Shown in pieces: positions 56,040 through 63,889 of a DNA stretch of 64,000 bases. Below the pieces are notes generated by a model that worked only from the letters and a program-made list of their open reading frames with translations, was not told where the DNA came from and searched no databases. The stretch is taken from NCBI GenBank assembly GCA_019694345.1, contig JAIBCA010000088.1:17241-81240 (forward strand), given 5' to 3'. The translations under genes were made by a program, and so were the position numbers. This stretch comes from Pyrinomonadaceae bacterium. GTDB taxonomy: Bacteria; Acidobacteriota; Blastocatellia; Pyrinomonadales; Pyrinomonadaceae. Each line of letters opens with the position of its first letter. Position 1 is the stretch's first letter.

Positions 56040-57068
56040 TCAAAAAACCTCGACCGCCACGATCTTTCGGGCCGGCCGGATCGAAACGTTAACTGTGTCG
56101 CCGGCAGTTCCTGTCACTTCGAGGACATTTTTTTCAACTATCTGTGTTCGTGACGCCTTGCGATCCGCGGAGATCGCCGACAGCGTCCGGTCAAGCCAAG
56201 CGTCGCGTTCAGACCACGTTGGGAAGATATTGCCGAGTAATGTCAAAATGATCTTTCGATTGGCAGGACTTAGTTTGCCGTCCGGCCCAAGCTTGATCGA
56301 GAGCCTGATATTGACCTCGGATATCTCATTGGGAACGCCGAAGATCTCCATCTTTAACGATCTGTCGGCGGTCGTACCTTGCCATTTTCCTCCGGCGATG
56401 CTTGATGAGTTTGAGCCGACCGGTAGGACCTTCGCGAGACCCGAGACGGCCCTATCAAAGCCCACACCCAATCCCTCTTCTTCATTTCCCATCGATCGAG
56501 CCCCGGCCTTGGTGCCGAACCAAAGAGCCGCAAACTGCCCTTCGATCGCGACTCCGATCTCATCCCACGGATAGTCCTTGAACGGCGGTAAATTTAGGAT
56601 TATCGAATTGTGAAGCGTGCTCTTACGCCAGGTTTCGAGCGCGGCCGCGGGTTGAACAGCATTCGCGGTGGTTCGATAAAGAGTCTCGTACCCGGAACCC
56701 ACGTAAGTTGTGTTAAGCCTCTTGGGAGCATCCATCACGCACGGCCACGTCCTTTCGTCGCGAATGTCGTACGGACAATTGCTCCAGCTATGCGTCAAAA
56801 CCTTTAGATTAAGTTTCAGGTCAAGCATCCGGCGGTTTGCCAAAATACTCAATTGATCGGATAGCCGCGCCTGAGGAAGTCCATTTGCCGCACGGTACCG
56901 TGATACGAGTTCGAAGAGTGCCTTCTCGTCCGAATTGACTGCATCGCCCGCGCATCTGGCCTCGGTAAAGAGGCTCTTGCCGTTGCAGGAGGCCTGTGAA
57001 AAGGCGGCGGCCTCAAAGACAACAACGCAAACAACGATAGCGGAAATGAATCGCAAGGCTCTGAGCAT
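56040..57068 (-). CDS. Secreted CAP-domain protein
   Basis: A 342-residue protein with signal peptide (residues 1-25, FISAIVVCVVVFEAAAFS). An SCP/CAP-like domain spans about 45-190: ALFELVSRYRAANGLPQARL, LANRRMLDLKLN, LTHSWSNCPY, and WDEIGVAIEGQFAALWFG. A C-terminal region of about 140 residues matches nothing I know. CAP proteins are extracellular and of varied function. The start at 57068 is preferred; the open frame to 57137 adds 23 residues without a signal-like start. It converges on mutS with a 15-base gap. Confidence 0.75.
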   Translation of the reverse strand: MLRALRFISAIVVCVVVFEAAAFSQASCNGKSLFTEARCAGDAVNSDEKALFELVSRYRAANGLPQARLSDQLSILANRRMLDLKLNLKVLTHSWSNCPYDIRDERTWPCVMDAPKRLNTTYVGSGYETLYRTTANAVQPAAALETWRKSTLHNSIILNLPPFKDYPWDEIGVAIEGQFAALWFGTKAGARSMGNEEEGLGVGFDRAVSGLAKVLPVGSNSSSIAGGKWQGTTADRSLKMEIFGVPNEISEVNIRLSIKLGPDGKLSPANRKIILTLLGNIFPTWSERDAWLDRTLSAISADRKASRTQIVEKNVLEVTGTAGDTVNVSIRPARKIVAVEVF

Positions 57069-57183
57069 ATTTCCGATCCCCGAGATGCCGGATTCGGCAC
57101 TGCACTTAAAGATGAGAGTTACTAAGCGATTATACACGCATCACAAACTTTTATTCGCCCCTCAAAACGAATACTATTTGAGA

Positions 57184-58221
57184 ATGAGTACAACTGATCG
57201 ACGCAATTTCATTAGATCTGCGGCACTTGGGTTGCCGCTGTTGGCCGCCGCCGGGGTGACGGCACAGGGGCGAACCGGAAAGGCGTTCCAGCGTCCGGTG
57301 GTCGTTTCGACCTGGGACAGCGGCATCCGGGCGAATGCCGCCGCCTGGAAAGTGCTTTCTAAAAATGGCACCGCACTCGACGCGGTCGAACAAGCGGCCC
57401 GGTCGGCCGAGGATGAGGTCAGCTGCTGCGTTGGCCTGGATGGTTTTCCGGACCGTGACGGTTACGTGACACTTGACGCGTCAATCATGGACGACAAAGC
57501 AAATTGCGGCAGCGTCGTTTTTCTAGAACATATCAAGAACCCGGTTTCGGTCGCACGTCGCATTATGGAAAAGACCGAACATGTCATCTTGGCGGGCGAT
57601 GGAGCCCTTCAGTTCGCGGTCGAAAATGGATTTGAACGGCTTCCGCAACGACTCTCGCCTGAGGCAGACGAGGCGTGGAAGGAGTGGCTGAAAAAGTCCG
57701 AATACCGTCCGGTGGTAAATTTGGAAAATGCGCCAAAGCGTCCGAAGGGGCCGTCCACGCCAACTAATTTTGAGGACGGTACCTTTAACCACGACACGAT
57801 GGGCACGATCGCTCTCGATTCTGCCGGAAACTTATCCGGTGCATGCACGACAAGCGGGATGGCCTTTAAGATGCACGGCCGCGTCGGCGATTCGCCGGTC
57901 ATCGGTGCCGGGCTTTTCGTCGATAACAAGGTCGGCGCCGCGACAAGTTCTGGTGTTGGCGAAGAGGTCGTGAGGATATGCGGAACACACCTGATAATTG
58001 AGTTGATGAGGTTTGGCTATTCGCCGGAAAAGGCATGCGCCGAAGCTGTCCGGCGAATTGTAGAGAGAGACCGTTCAAGGGCTGAGAAGTTTCAGGTCGG
58101 ATTTATCGCAATCTCCAAGAGAGGCGTTGTCGGGGCCTTTTCGATCCAAAAAGGGTTTACCTACTCCGTCACGAACGAAACGACAAACGAAACCATCGAG
58201 GCCAAAAGTTACTTCAAATAG
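57184..58221 (+). CDS. N4-(beta-N-acetylglucosaminyl)-L-asparaginase-like Ntn hydrolase
   Basis: A 345-residue glycosylasparaginase. The N-terminus DRRNFIRSAALGLPLLAAAG is a twin-arginine type signal, so export is likely. The self-cleavage site and nucleophile are at NHDTMGTIALDS (Thr exposed after Asp), followed by CTTSGMAFKMHGRVGDSP and DNKVGAATSSGVGEE. It removes Asn from GlcNAc-Asn in glycoprotein breakdown. The start is the ATG at 57184; an earlier frame start at 56935 lies within the opposite gene. Its end overlaps the convergent HIT gene by eight bases. Confidence 0.9.
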   Translation: MSTTDRRNFIRSAALGLPLLAAAGVTAQGRTGKAFQRPVVVSTWDSGIRANAAAWKVLSKNGTALDAVEQAARSAEDEVSCCVGLDGFPDRDGYVTLDASIMDDKANCGSVVFLEHIKNPVSVARRIMEKTEHVILAGDGALQFAVENGFERLPQRLSPEADEAWKEWLKKSEYRPVVNLENAPKRPKGPSTPTNFEDGTFNHDTMGTIALDSAGNLSGACTTSGMAFKMHGRVGDSPVIGAGLFVDNKVGAATSSGVGEEVVRICGTHLIIELMRFGYSPEKACAEAVRRIVERDRSRAEKFQVGFIAISKRGVVGAFSIQKGFTYSVTNETTNETIEAKSYFK

Positions 58222-58558
58222 GATTGTCCGGCCTGATGCGTTGACCCGAATAAACGTGAAAATGCAGGTGCTTTGATTCTTGATATTCGCCCAAATTTGT
58301 GAGAATGCGGGCGGCACCGCAATCGTCGACGACGTCCCCGGCGACCTTGCGTACGGCTGTGAGCAATTCGAGAACCAAACTGTCGTCCGAACTCTCGAGC
58401 GTCAGAAACGATGAGATATGCCGTTTGGGAATGACGACAATGTGTATCTCCCAGAACGGCCTCGTGTGCCTGAACGCCAATACGTTTGCCGTCTCATGAA
58501 TGCGCTCTACCTCGATCCTGCCGCTGAGCACATTGTCGCAATAGAAGTCTTCGATCAT
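58214..58558 (-). CDS. HIT-family protein
   Basis: A 114-residue histidine-triad protein, the usual size. The motif KHLHFHVYSG (HxHxHxx) lies near residue 96 and the strand VLAFRHTRPFWEIHIVVIPKR upstream. HIT proteins are nucleotide hydrolases or transferases of the Hint class. It is convergent with and overlaps the end of the asparaginase gene, and no functional partner is evident. Confidence 0.9.
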   Translation of the reverse strand: MIEDFYCDNVLSGRIEVERIHETANVLAFRHTRPFWEIHIVVIPKRHISSFLTLESSDDSLVLELLTAVRKVAGDVVDDCGAARILTNLGEYQESKHLHFHVYSGQRIRPDNPI

Positions 58559-58636
58559 ACCCTATGTTTATCGTTCGCTTTATTATGCTGGCCCTAATTG
58601 ATAAACTCAAGGTTTTGGGACAGTTGATGTGATCGA

Positions 58637-59743
58637 ATGAACGATCTCCGTAACAAAATGTCATTGCGTCAAAAGGTTGGGCAGTTGTTCTGTATCGGAA
58701 TACCAGGCCCTGAGCTGGACGCGGCTACCGTTGAGTTTTTGCAGGATATTGAACCTGGCGGGATATGTCTATTCTCGCGCAATATCCGCGATGCCCAGCA
58801 AACACGCGATTTGAATGACTCGATCCAGCGTGCTTGCCTCATACCGCCCATCATTAGCCTCGATCAGGAAGGCGGGACCGTCGATCGACTGCGGCGATTG
58901 ATCACCCCGATCGCTCCCGCCGGAAGGGTGAGGAAACCGGAAGAATCCCGAAAGATGGCGGAATTGATCGGAGAGATCATTTCCCTTCTCGGATTCAACA
59001 TGAATTTCGCGCCTGTTGTTGATGTTGTCGACGAAAGACGTTCGGGCTCGTCAAACGGACTTTTCACACGGCCGTTCGGGCGATCGAAGGATGAAGTGGT
59101 TGACCTTGCCGGCACGTTCCTTGAGGTTCTGCAGGCGATAGGTCCGATCGGCTGTCTCAAACACTTTCCAGGTCTTGGCGCCGCGACGGTCGATTCGCAC
59201 GAAGAACTACCTGTTGTCGAGATCAGCGGAAAGGAGCTTTTTGACGTGGACCTTTACCCGTACCGCCGTCTCATTGCGGCCGGAAATGTCTATGCGATCA
59301 TGGCCGCACATGCCTGCTTTCCAATGACCGACTTGCAGGAAACTGACCAAAATGGCAAACTTTTACCTTCCTCATTGAGTTTCAATTTCCTGACAAGATT
59401 GCTTCGTGAAGAACTCGGGTTCGAAGGGCTCGCCATCACTGACGACATGGAAATGGGGGCGATCGTTAAGAATTACGGCATCGGCGACGCATGCAAGATG
59501 GCTTTTGCGGCCGGAATCGATATGTTTGCAATATGTGCGGGGCGGGACGCGATCGTTGACGGCTTCGAGGCGATATTATCCGCCGCAGAGTCCGGAGAGA
59601 TCCCGGTCGAGCGGATAGACAGATCGGTCGGCCGTGTAAGTGAATTGAAGAGCAGGCTGCGGCCCGCACCGGCGTTCAATGTAGGCCGGATCGACGAAAT
59701 ATCTGCCGAGATAGCTCGCTTTAATGCCGGGCTGACGGCCTGA
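58637..59743 (+). CDS. Glycoside hydrolase family 3 beta-N-acetylhexosaminidase (NagZ-like)
   Basis: A 368-residue GH3 enzyme: GQLFCIGIPGPELD, GGICLFSRNI, ISLDQEGGTVDRL, KHFPGLGAATVDSHEELP and the nucleophile Asp in ITDDMEMGAI. NagZ removes GlcNAc from anhydro-muropeptides during cell-wall recycling. The VDSH His/Asp dyad of the catalytic loop is kept, but the usual PGHG reads PGLG here. No signal peptide, consistent with a cytoplasmic enzyme. A solute-binding lipoprotein gene follows 16 bases later. Confidence 0.9.
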   Translation: MNDLRNKMSLRQKVGQLFCIGIPGPELDAATVEFLQDIEPGGICLFSRNIRDAQQTRDLNDSIQRACLIPPIISLDQEGGTVDRLRRLITPIAPAGRVRKPEESRKMAELIGEIISLLGFNMNFAPVVDVVDERRSGSSNGLFTRPFGRSKDEVVDLAGTFLEVLQAIGPIGCLKHFPGLGAATVDSHEELPVVEISGKELFDVDLYPYRRLIAAGNVYAIMAAHACFPMTDLQETDQNGKLLPSSLSFNFLTRLLREELGFEGLAITDDMEMGAIVKNYGIGDACKMAFAAGIDMFAICAGRDAIVDGFEAILSAAESGEIPVERIDRSVGRVSELKSRLRPAPAFNVGRIDEISAEIARFNAGLTA

Positions 59744-59759
59744 AAACAGGAGAAATAAT

Positions 59760-61403
59760 TTGCGTAAATCCAGTTTGTTAATCACGATCTTGACCATAGT
59801 GTTAGCCGTTTCATTTTCTTGCCGAAAGCGGGATGCCGAATATGTGACGGTTGCCCTGCCGGAGAAATTTTCGTCGTTCGACACGTTGACGACAGTTACA
59901 CCTCCGGATGCCGCGGCAGACAGGATCAGAAACCTCATTTTCAACTCACTCGTCAAGAAGGATGCAAATTTTGACTATGTTGGCGAACTGGCGAAAGAGA
60001 TCGTGACGTCGCCGGATGGTATGACGATCACGTTCAAACTGCATGATGGCGTTAAGTTTCATAACGGTCAGCCGTTTACTTCAGCGGACGTGAAGTACAC
60101 ATTTGACGAGCTTTTCAAGAGCGACAGCTTCAAGTCCGGGGCATTTTTCGACACCGTACCGCTTGAGCCCGCAAAGCCTGCCGGAACGCCCGCACCGGCA
60201 GTTCAGGCTGACGCAAACGCCGCCGCTAAGCCGAAAGAAGAGCCTAAATCAAAACGTGTTGCTCACATTTCGTCAATAGAAACACCGGACCCGATGACGG
60301 TAGTTTTCAAGGTTACGCGTCCCGCACTTCGCAACCAGTTGTTGGCAAATCTGGTCGCTATTCCTATCGTTCCTTCCGGCACGGTCGCACAGCTGAAGGA
60401 CAATCCGATCGGGTCCGGCCCGTTCAAGTTCGTTAATTTTGACGCCTCGCAGAATATTGTCGAACTGGCCGCCAATGCGGAATACTGGGAAGGAGCTCCT
60501 AAGGTACTCAAACTCAAGGTCAAAACAGTTACCGATGCGAACTCGCTGCAGGCCGAGCTTTCGACCGGCGGTGTGGACATTGCTGCCAATCCGAATAACC
60601 TGCCGCCGGACACATTGAGATCGTTGGGTAATAGTCAGAATCTTAAGGTTGAACAATCGGACGGCTCGAATATTCAGTATCTGGTCTTTAACACGCAATC
60701 CGCCCCGCTCAATAACCCGAAGGTGCGTCAGGCTATCGCGTACGCGATCGATAGACAGAAGATCGTAACCGAACTCCTTTTCGATCAGGCCAAGGTTGCG
60801 AGTTCAATACTACCGGCACAGTCATGGGCATACGCGGCAGGGACCGAGTACAAGTATGATCCGGCAAAGGCAAAGCAACTGTTGCAGGAGGCCGGATACA
60901 AAAATGAACCGATCGTTTTCAAATACGGATCGGGAAATCTCGCGGTCAACCAATACGCCCAAGTGATCCAGAGTTCGCTGGCCGATGTCGGCCTGAACGT
61001 TCAGATCGAGACGCTCGAGGTCGGCACCATTCGACAGCAGCTCGCTCAGGGACAATTTCAGATGTACACCGGCATATGGGTCGGTGGGAACCAGGACCCG
61101 ATCTTTCTACGCGACCTTTTCAGTTCGACGAAGATCCCGGGCGGAGCGGTCGCGTGCTGCAACCGCAGCCGATATATCAATTCACAGGTTGATAAGGATG
61201 TCGAAGACGCGATCAATTCGCTGGATAGAGCGAACGCAAAGAGCCTATACGCCAAGACCTGGACCACGGTCAGCAATGAAATGCCATTGTTACCGCTTTG
61301 GTATCCGGCGAATATTGTAGTGACCAGCAAACGTATCGGGAACGTGAAGATCAGTCCCAGCGGTGATTGGACGTTTTTGAAGAACGTGACGGTGACAAAT
61401 TAG
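59760..61403 (+). CDS. ABC-type peptide/solute-binding lipoprotein (SBP_bac_5)
   Basis: A 547-residue family-5 binding protein. Signal and lipobox at the N-terminus (ILTIVLAVSFSC, Cys about residue 21). The fold is seen in FNSLVKKDANFDYVGELAKE, GVKFHNGQPFTSADVKYTFD and VRQAIAYAIDRQKIV. An Ala/Pro-rich linker (about 139-165) is inserted. The TTG start has AGGAG seven bases upstream. No permease genes are adjacent. Following NagZ, it could bind muropeptides or other peptides; that is inference. Confidence 0.9.
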   Translation: MRKSSLLITILTIVLAVSFSCRKRDAEYVTVALPEKFSSFDTLTTVTPPDAAADRIRNLIFNSLVKKDANFDYVGELAKEIVTSPDGMTITFKLHDGVKFHNGQPFTSADVKYTFDELFKSDSFKSGAFFDTVPLEPAKPAGTPAPAVQADANAAAKPKEEPKSKRVAHISSIETPDPMTVVFKVTRPALRNQLLANLVAIPIVPSGTVAQLKDNPIGSGPFKFVNFDASQNIVELAANAEYWEGAPKVLKLKVKTVTDANSLQAELSTGGVDIAANPNNLPPDTLRSLGNSQNLKVEQSDGSNIQYLVFNTQSAPLNNPKVRQAIAYAIDRQKIVTELLFDQAKVASSILPAQSWAYAAGTEYKYDPAKAKQLLQEAGYKNEPIVFKYGSGNLAVNQYAQVIQSSLADVGLNVQIETLEVGTIRQQLAQGQFQMYTGIWVGGNQDPIFLRDLFSSTKIPGGAVACCNRSRYINSQVDKDVEDAINSLDRANAKSLYAKTWTTVSNEMPLLPLWYPANIVVTSKRIGNVKISPSGDWTFLKNVTVTN

Positions 61404-61464
61404 CCCGAATCGGGTCGGCATACTTGACAATTGTTGCCGGTTCGCTAAAATTATCATTTGCCAC

Positions 61465-61539
61465 GCGGGAGTAGCTCAGTGGTAGAGCGCGACCTTGCCA
61501 AGGTCGAAGTCGCGAGTTCAAGTCTCGTCTCCCGCTCCA
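61465..61539 (+). tRNA. tRNA-Gly (GCC)
   Basis: A full cloverleaf: acceptor GCGGGAG/CTCCCGC, D-arm, anticodon stem CGACC/GGTCG with loop TTGCCAA giving anticodon GCC, T-arm with GTTCAAG, discriminator T and encoded CCA. Confidence 0.96.
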
Positions 61540-61552
61540 ATTCTTAAGGAGA

Positions 61553-61610
61553 AAGGCGAAAGGATAAATGAGAAAGTGGATCGCTTACTCAAACTTTGTC
61601 CTTTCGCCTT
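61553..61610. repeat. Inverted repeat between the two tRNA genes
   Basis: AAGGCGAAAGGA (61553-61564) and TCCTTTCGCCTT (61599-61610) pair perfectly over 12 bases with a 34-base loop. TCCTTTCG recurs downstream at 61620. It could act as a processing stem or a small dispersed palindrome. Confidence 0.6.
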
Positions 61611-61631
61611 AATCCTTTATCCTTTCGGTGC

Positions 61632-61706
<75 letters not shown>

Positions 61707-61754
61707 ATAACTCCCCATAATATAAGCACTTACAGCTACCGCAGACTAGAACCC

Positions 61755-61791
61755 TTGTCGTGGTTGTTTCTATTGTCGTGAAATTGTCGTG
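61755..61791. repeat. Three TTGTCGTG repeats between tRNA-Cys and integrase
   Basis: TTGTCGTG occurs at 61755, 61773 and 61784 in the 96-base gap between the tRNA-Cys 3' end and the integrase stop. Such clusters next to an att site may be integrase arm-binding sites. They are short, so this is tentative. Confidence 0.45.
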
Positions 61792-61802
61792 ACTAGTTGC
61801 AT

Positions 61803-62936
61803 TCATGCCGCAATCGAACGCTTCTGTTCGATTGAACGAATTGCATCGAATTTGTGCTCATCGGATGGGTGTGCGTAACGCATAACCATACGCAAGCTGG
61901 AGTGTCCTAACAAGGCCGCAAGGGTCAAAAGGTCGCCTGGTCTGTCGTGGAGGAACCGTGTCGCAAAGGTGTGCCGAAACGAATAGAGAGTACAAGTCCC
62001 TGTAGTTCCCGTTCGGTTGTCCGTGTCTATCTTGCTACGTTTCAAAGTGCCATAATGAGCGTTGTTGAATTTGACGGCTGGCTTGTTTGGCTCCGTGCCG
62101 CCTCTCCCTCCCGCAAAGACATACTTACCCACCGCCTCCAAAATGCGTCGGCTTAGGACATTCGCCGCTCGCTCAGATAACGGAACGGTGCGGGTGGCCG
62201 ACTTGGTTTTGCCCTCCCGAACCATCAAGTAAGGTCTATCTGAAGCGACAAAAACATCTTGAACCGCAAGACGGCAAAGTTCGTCTGGACGCAAACCCGT
62301 TTCGACAAGCACCGTCACATAATCTTTTAGCGGTTGCGATGAAGCCATTAGATACTGCCGTTCTTCATCACGGCTTAGCACACGTCCCGATTCGTTTTCC
62401 TCTTCCAAAAATTCGACCAGCTTAACCTCGTTGGTGGTCAATACTTTGTCCGCAACTAAGTTGGTAAACATCTTCTTCAGACAAGCCAGTTCCCTATTGA
62501 CCGTCGCATTCGAAATCTTCTCCCGCGTCTTTTGCTTTGCCTTACCCGTTTTCGGTTTGACCCCTCGTGGAGCGCCGTAGTCCGTTAAACGCTTGTTGAT
62601 AAACTTGTCGATTTCGGGCTTGGTGATGCGGTCAACCCGCATCTCTCCGAAGTATGCAAGTAGTGCCTTCGACGCAACCGTATACCGCAATGCAGTGCTT
62701 TTCTTCTGTCTTGCCTCCGACCACTTAAGAAAATCGGCCATTGCCTTGACGAATGTAGGAGCTTTTTCACGCTTGATAATACCGATGCCCTCATTGCGTA
62801 TCTTCGATTTGAAATCCTCAACGAATGCCTCCGCCTTTCGCTTGTTCGATGTTCCAGTGGACTTGTTGACACGTTCACCGTCAATTATGAAGTCCATGTA
62901 CCACGTAGCACCGCCCTTTCGCTTGTAAAGCCCCAT
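61803..62936 (-). CDS. Tyrosine recombinase / integrase
   Basis: A 377-residue phage-type integrase. N-terminal arm-binding region (YKRKGGATWYMDFIIDGERV), core-binding SAM-like domain (about 60-190), and catalytic domain with Arg in VETGLRPDELCRL, Lys in GKTKSATRTVPL, YSFRHTFATRFL (Tyr replaces the first His of HxxRH), LLGHSSLRMVMRYAH with the His and nucleophile Tyr. It points its 3' end at tRNA-Cys, the usual layout of a tRNA-integrated island. Its ATG overlaps the stop of the small upstream gene (TAATG). Confidence 0.95.
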   Translation of the reverse strand: MGLYKRKGGATWYMDFIIDGERVNKSTGTSNKRKAEAFVEDFKSKIRNEGIGIIKREKAPTFVKAMADFLKWSEARQKKSTALRYTVASKALLAYFGEMRVDRITKPEIDKFINKRLTDYGAPRGVKPKTGKAKQKTREKISNATVNRELACLKKMFTNLVADKVLTTNEVKLVEFLEEENESGRVLSRDEERQYLMASSQPLKDYVTVLVETGLRPDELCRLAVQDVFVASDRPYLMVREGKTKSATRTVPLSERAANVLSRRILEAVGKYVFAGGRGGTEPNKPAVKFNNAHYGTLKRSKIDTDNRTGTTGTCTLYSFRHTFATRFLHDRPGDLLTLAALLGHSSLRMVMRYAHPSDEHKFDAIRSIEQKRSIAA

Positions 62937-63118
62937 TACCTCACCTCCCGCTGTCCAAAGGTTTCGATAATTTCCCGTAGCTTTTCGTTAAACCACTGGA
63001 CATCTCCAAGATGTCCGTAGTGCGGGTATTTCGGCGGTATCGGTTTCGCGGATGCCACCGCTTTTAGTAGCTCATCCGTTTTTGCCAACTCGCTCTCAAG
63101 TTCTTGTTCTAGTGTCAT
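62936..63118 (-). CDS. Small protein upstream of the integrase
   Basis: A 60-residue protein (MTLEQELESELAKTDELLK...) with a helical N-terminus and a Pro/Tyr/His-rich middle (IPPKYPHYGHLG). GAGGAG lies six bases before the ATG at 63118. Its stop overlaps the integrase start, so the two are translated together. I do not recognise the family; it may assist integrase or be a regulator. Confidence 0.7.
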   Translation of the reverse strand: MTLEQELESELAKTDELLKAVASAKPIPPKYPHYGHLGDVQWFNEKLREIIETFGQREVR

Positions 63119-63165
63119 CATATGCTCCTCTAAAAACCCGTAAATGCCTGATATTTCATACATTT

Positions 63166-63194
63166 ATATTACCATCAATAAGGTATTGCATCAA
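63166..63194 (-). promoter_or_regulatory. Candidate sigma-70 promoter for the small protein-integrase pair
   Basis: On the minus strand TTGATG (63189-63194) and TAATAT (63166-63171) are separated by exactly 17 bases, about 50 bases before the start at 63118. Both boxes match the consensus at four of six positions. Confidence 0.45.
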
Positions 63195-63224
63195 CCGCAA
63201 ATAACTCATTATGAAGGGTTTACA

Positions 63225-63455
63225 CTATTTTATGAGTTCGATAGTCGAAAGAAATTCTTCGGGACTGCTGACCTGAATGAATTCTACCGAATCGGTTAGT
63301 CCGAGGTATCTCTCAACCTCGGAAAGTGGAATTAGCCGACGTGTTCCACAAAGGACAGTTCGGAGGACACCCTCGCGAATGTCCTTTCTAATTTTGGGTG
63401 CCGAGAGGCTCGACACCGCAGCGAGTTCGTCAATTGAATAAGCTAGTTTCTTCAT
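63225..63455 (-). CDS. Excisionase/AlpA-like helix-turn-helix protein
   Basis: A 76-residue DNA-binding protein of the MerR-like/HTH_17 type: YSIDELAAVSSLSAPKIRKD, then REGVLRTVLCGTRRLIPLSE, the typical helix-turn-helix and beta-wing of excisionases, then a C-terminal helix. AGGAG stands shortly before the ATG in the same context (GGAGCATATGA) as the small gene downstream. It likely directs excision or regulates the integrase operon. Confidence 0.82.
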   Translation of the reverse strand: MKKLAYSIDELAAVSSLSAPKIRKDIREGVLRTVLCGTRRLIPLSEVERYLGLTDSVEFIQVSSPEEFLSTIELIK

Positions 63456-63889
63456 ATGCTCCTATGTCTATGTTCTAAAATATGAACGGATAAAAATTGC
63501 CAGTTGGAAAAATAAACGCGTTCAAAAGGTACTAGTGCATCAATCGTGCCAAAGAAATTGCCAGTTGGATTTTTAAAGGGAGTGGCGGGTAATCAACGGT
63601 ACAATTCACGTGCCTGAAAACTGGGACTGGCGGTACAACTTTCGTTCCAGAAGAGGCTCGTTTTCGGTACAACCTCCGTGCCAGACAAGTCGTTTCTTCG
63701 GTACAATCTCCGTGCCAAAAGTCACTTTTTCGGCGTTTACTTAAGTACCTCATTTGGGGTACGTCGAGGAACCCATCTTTTGGCCTAAGCAAAAATTCCG
63801 CATTCGTGGGGTTGTAGGTCAACTTTTAACCCTTCTATTTAAGTTGCGTAACTTGACGAAAAGGTGTACTTTCGTCGGTGAGCATCTAT
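63456..63889. other. 434-base non-coding region with repeat array
   Basis: No credible gene. It holds a perfect 15-base direct repeat AAATTGCCAGTTGGA (63494-63508 and 63555-63569) and the 34-bp-periodic array described next. The rest is AT-richer than the chromosome to the left. Confidence 0.7.
63597..63719. repeat. Four direct repeats with exact 34-base period (iteron-like)
   Basis: CGGTACAAYYTCCGTGCCAGA-like units begin at 63597, 63631, 63665 and 63699. Each has a 21-base conserved core with a GGTAC/GTGCC dyad (one G-U) and a 13-base variable spacer. A 34-base period is not divisible by three, so the repeats are not coding. They may be binding sites for a replication, partition or excision protein of the element. 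Confidence 0.85.

Noticed and set aside
56935..57183. 83-codon N-terminal extension of the asparaginase
   Set aside because: It lies opposite the CAP-domain gene, and the twin-arginine signal follows directly after the ATG at 57184.
63597..63719. CRISPR array
   Set aside because: Core of 21 and gaps of 13 bases are too short for repeats and spacers, the cores vary, and no cas gene is present.
63532..63822. Open frame of 96 codons on the minus strand through the repeat array
   Set aside because: It is formed by the 34-base repeats; since 34 is not divisible by three, each copy is read in a different frame, so selection is on DNA, not protein.
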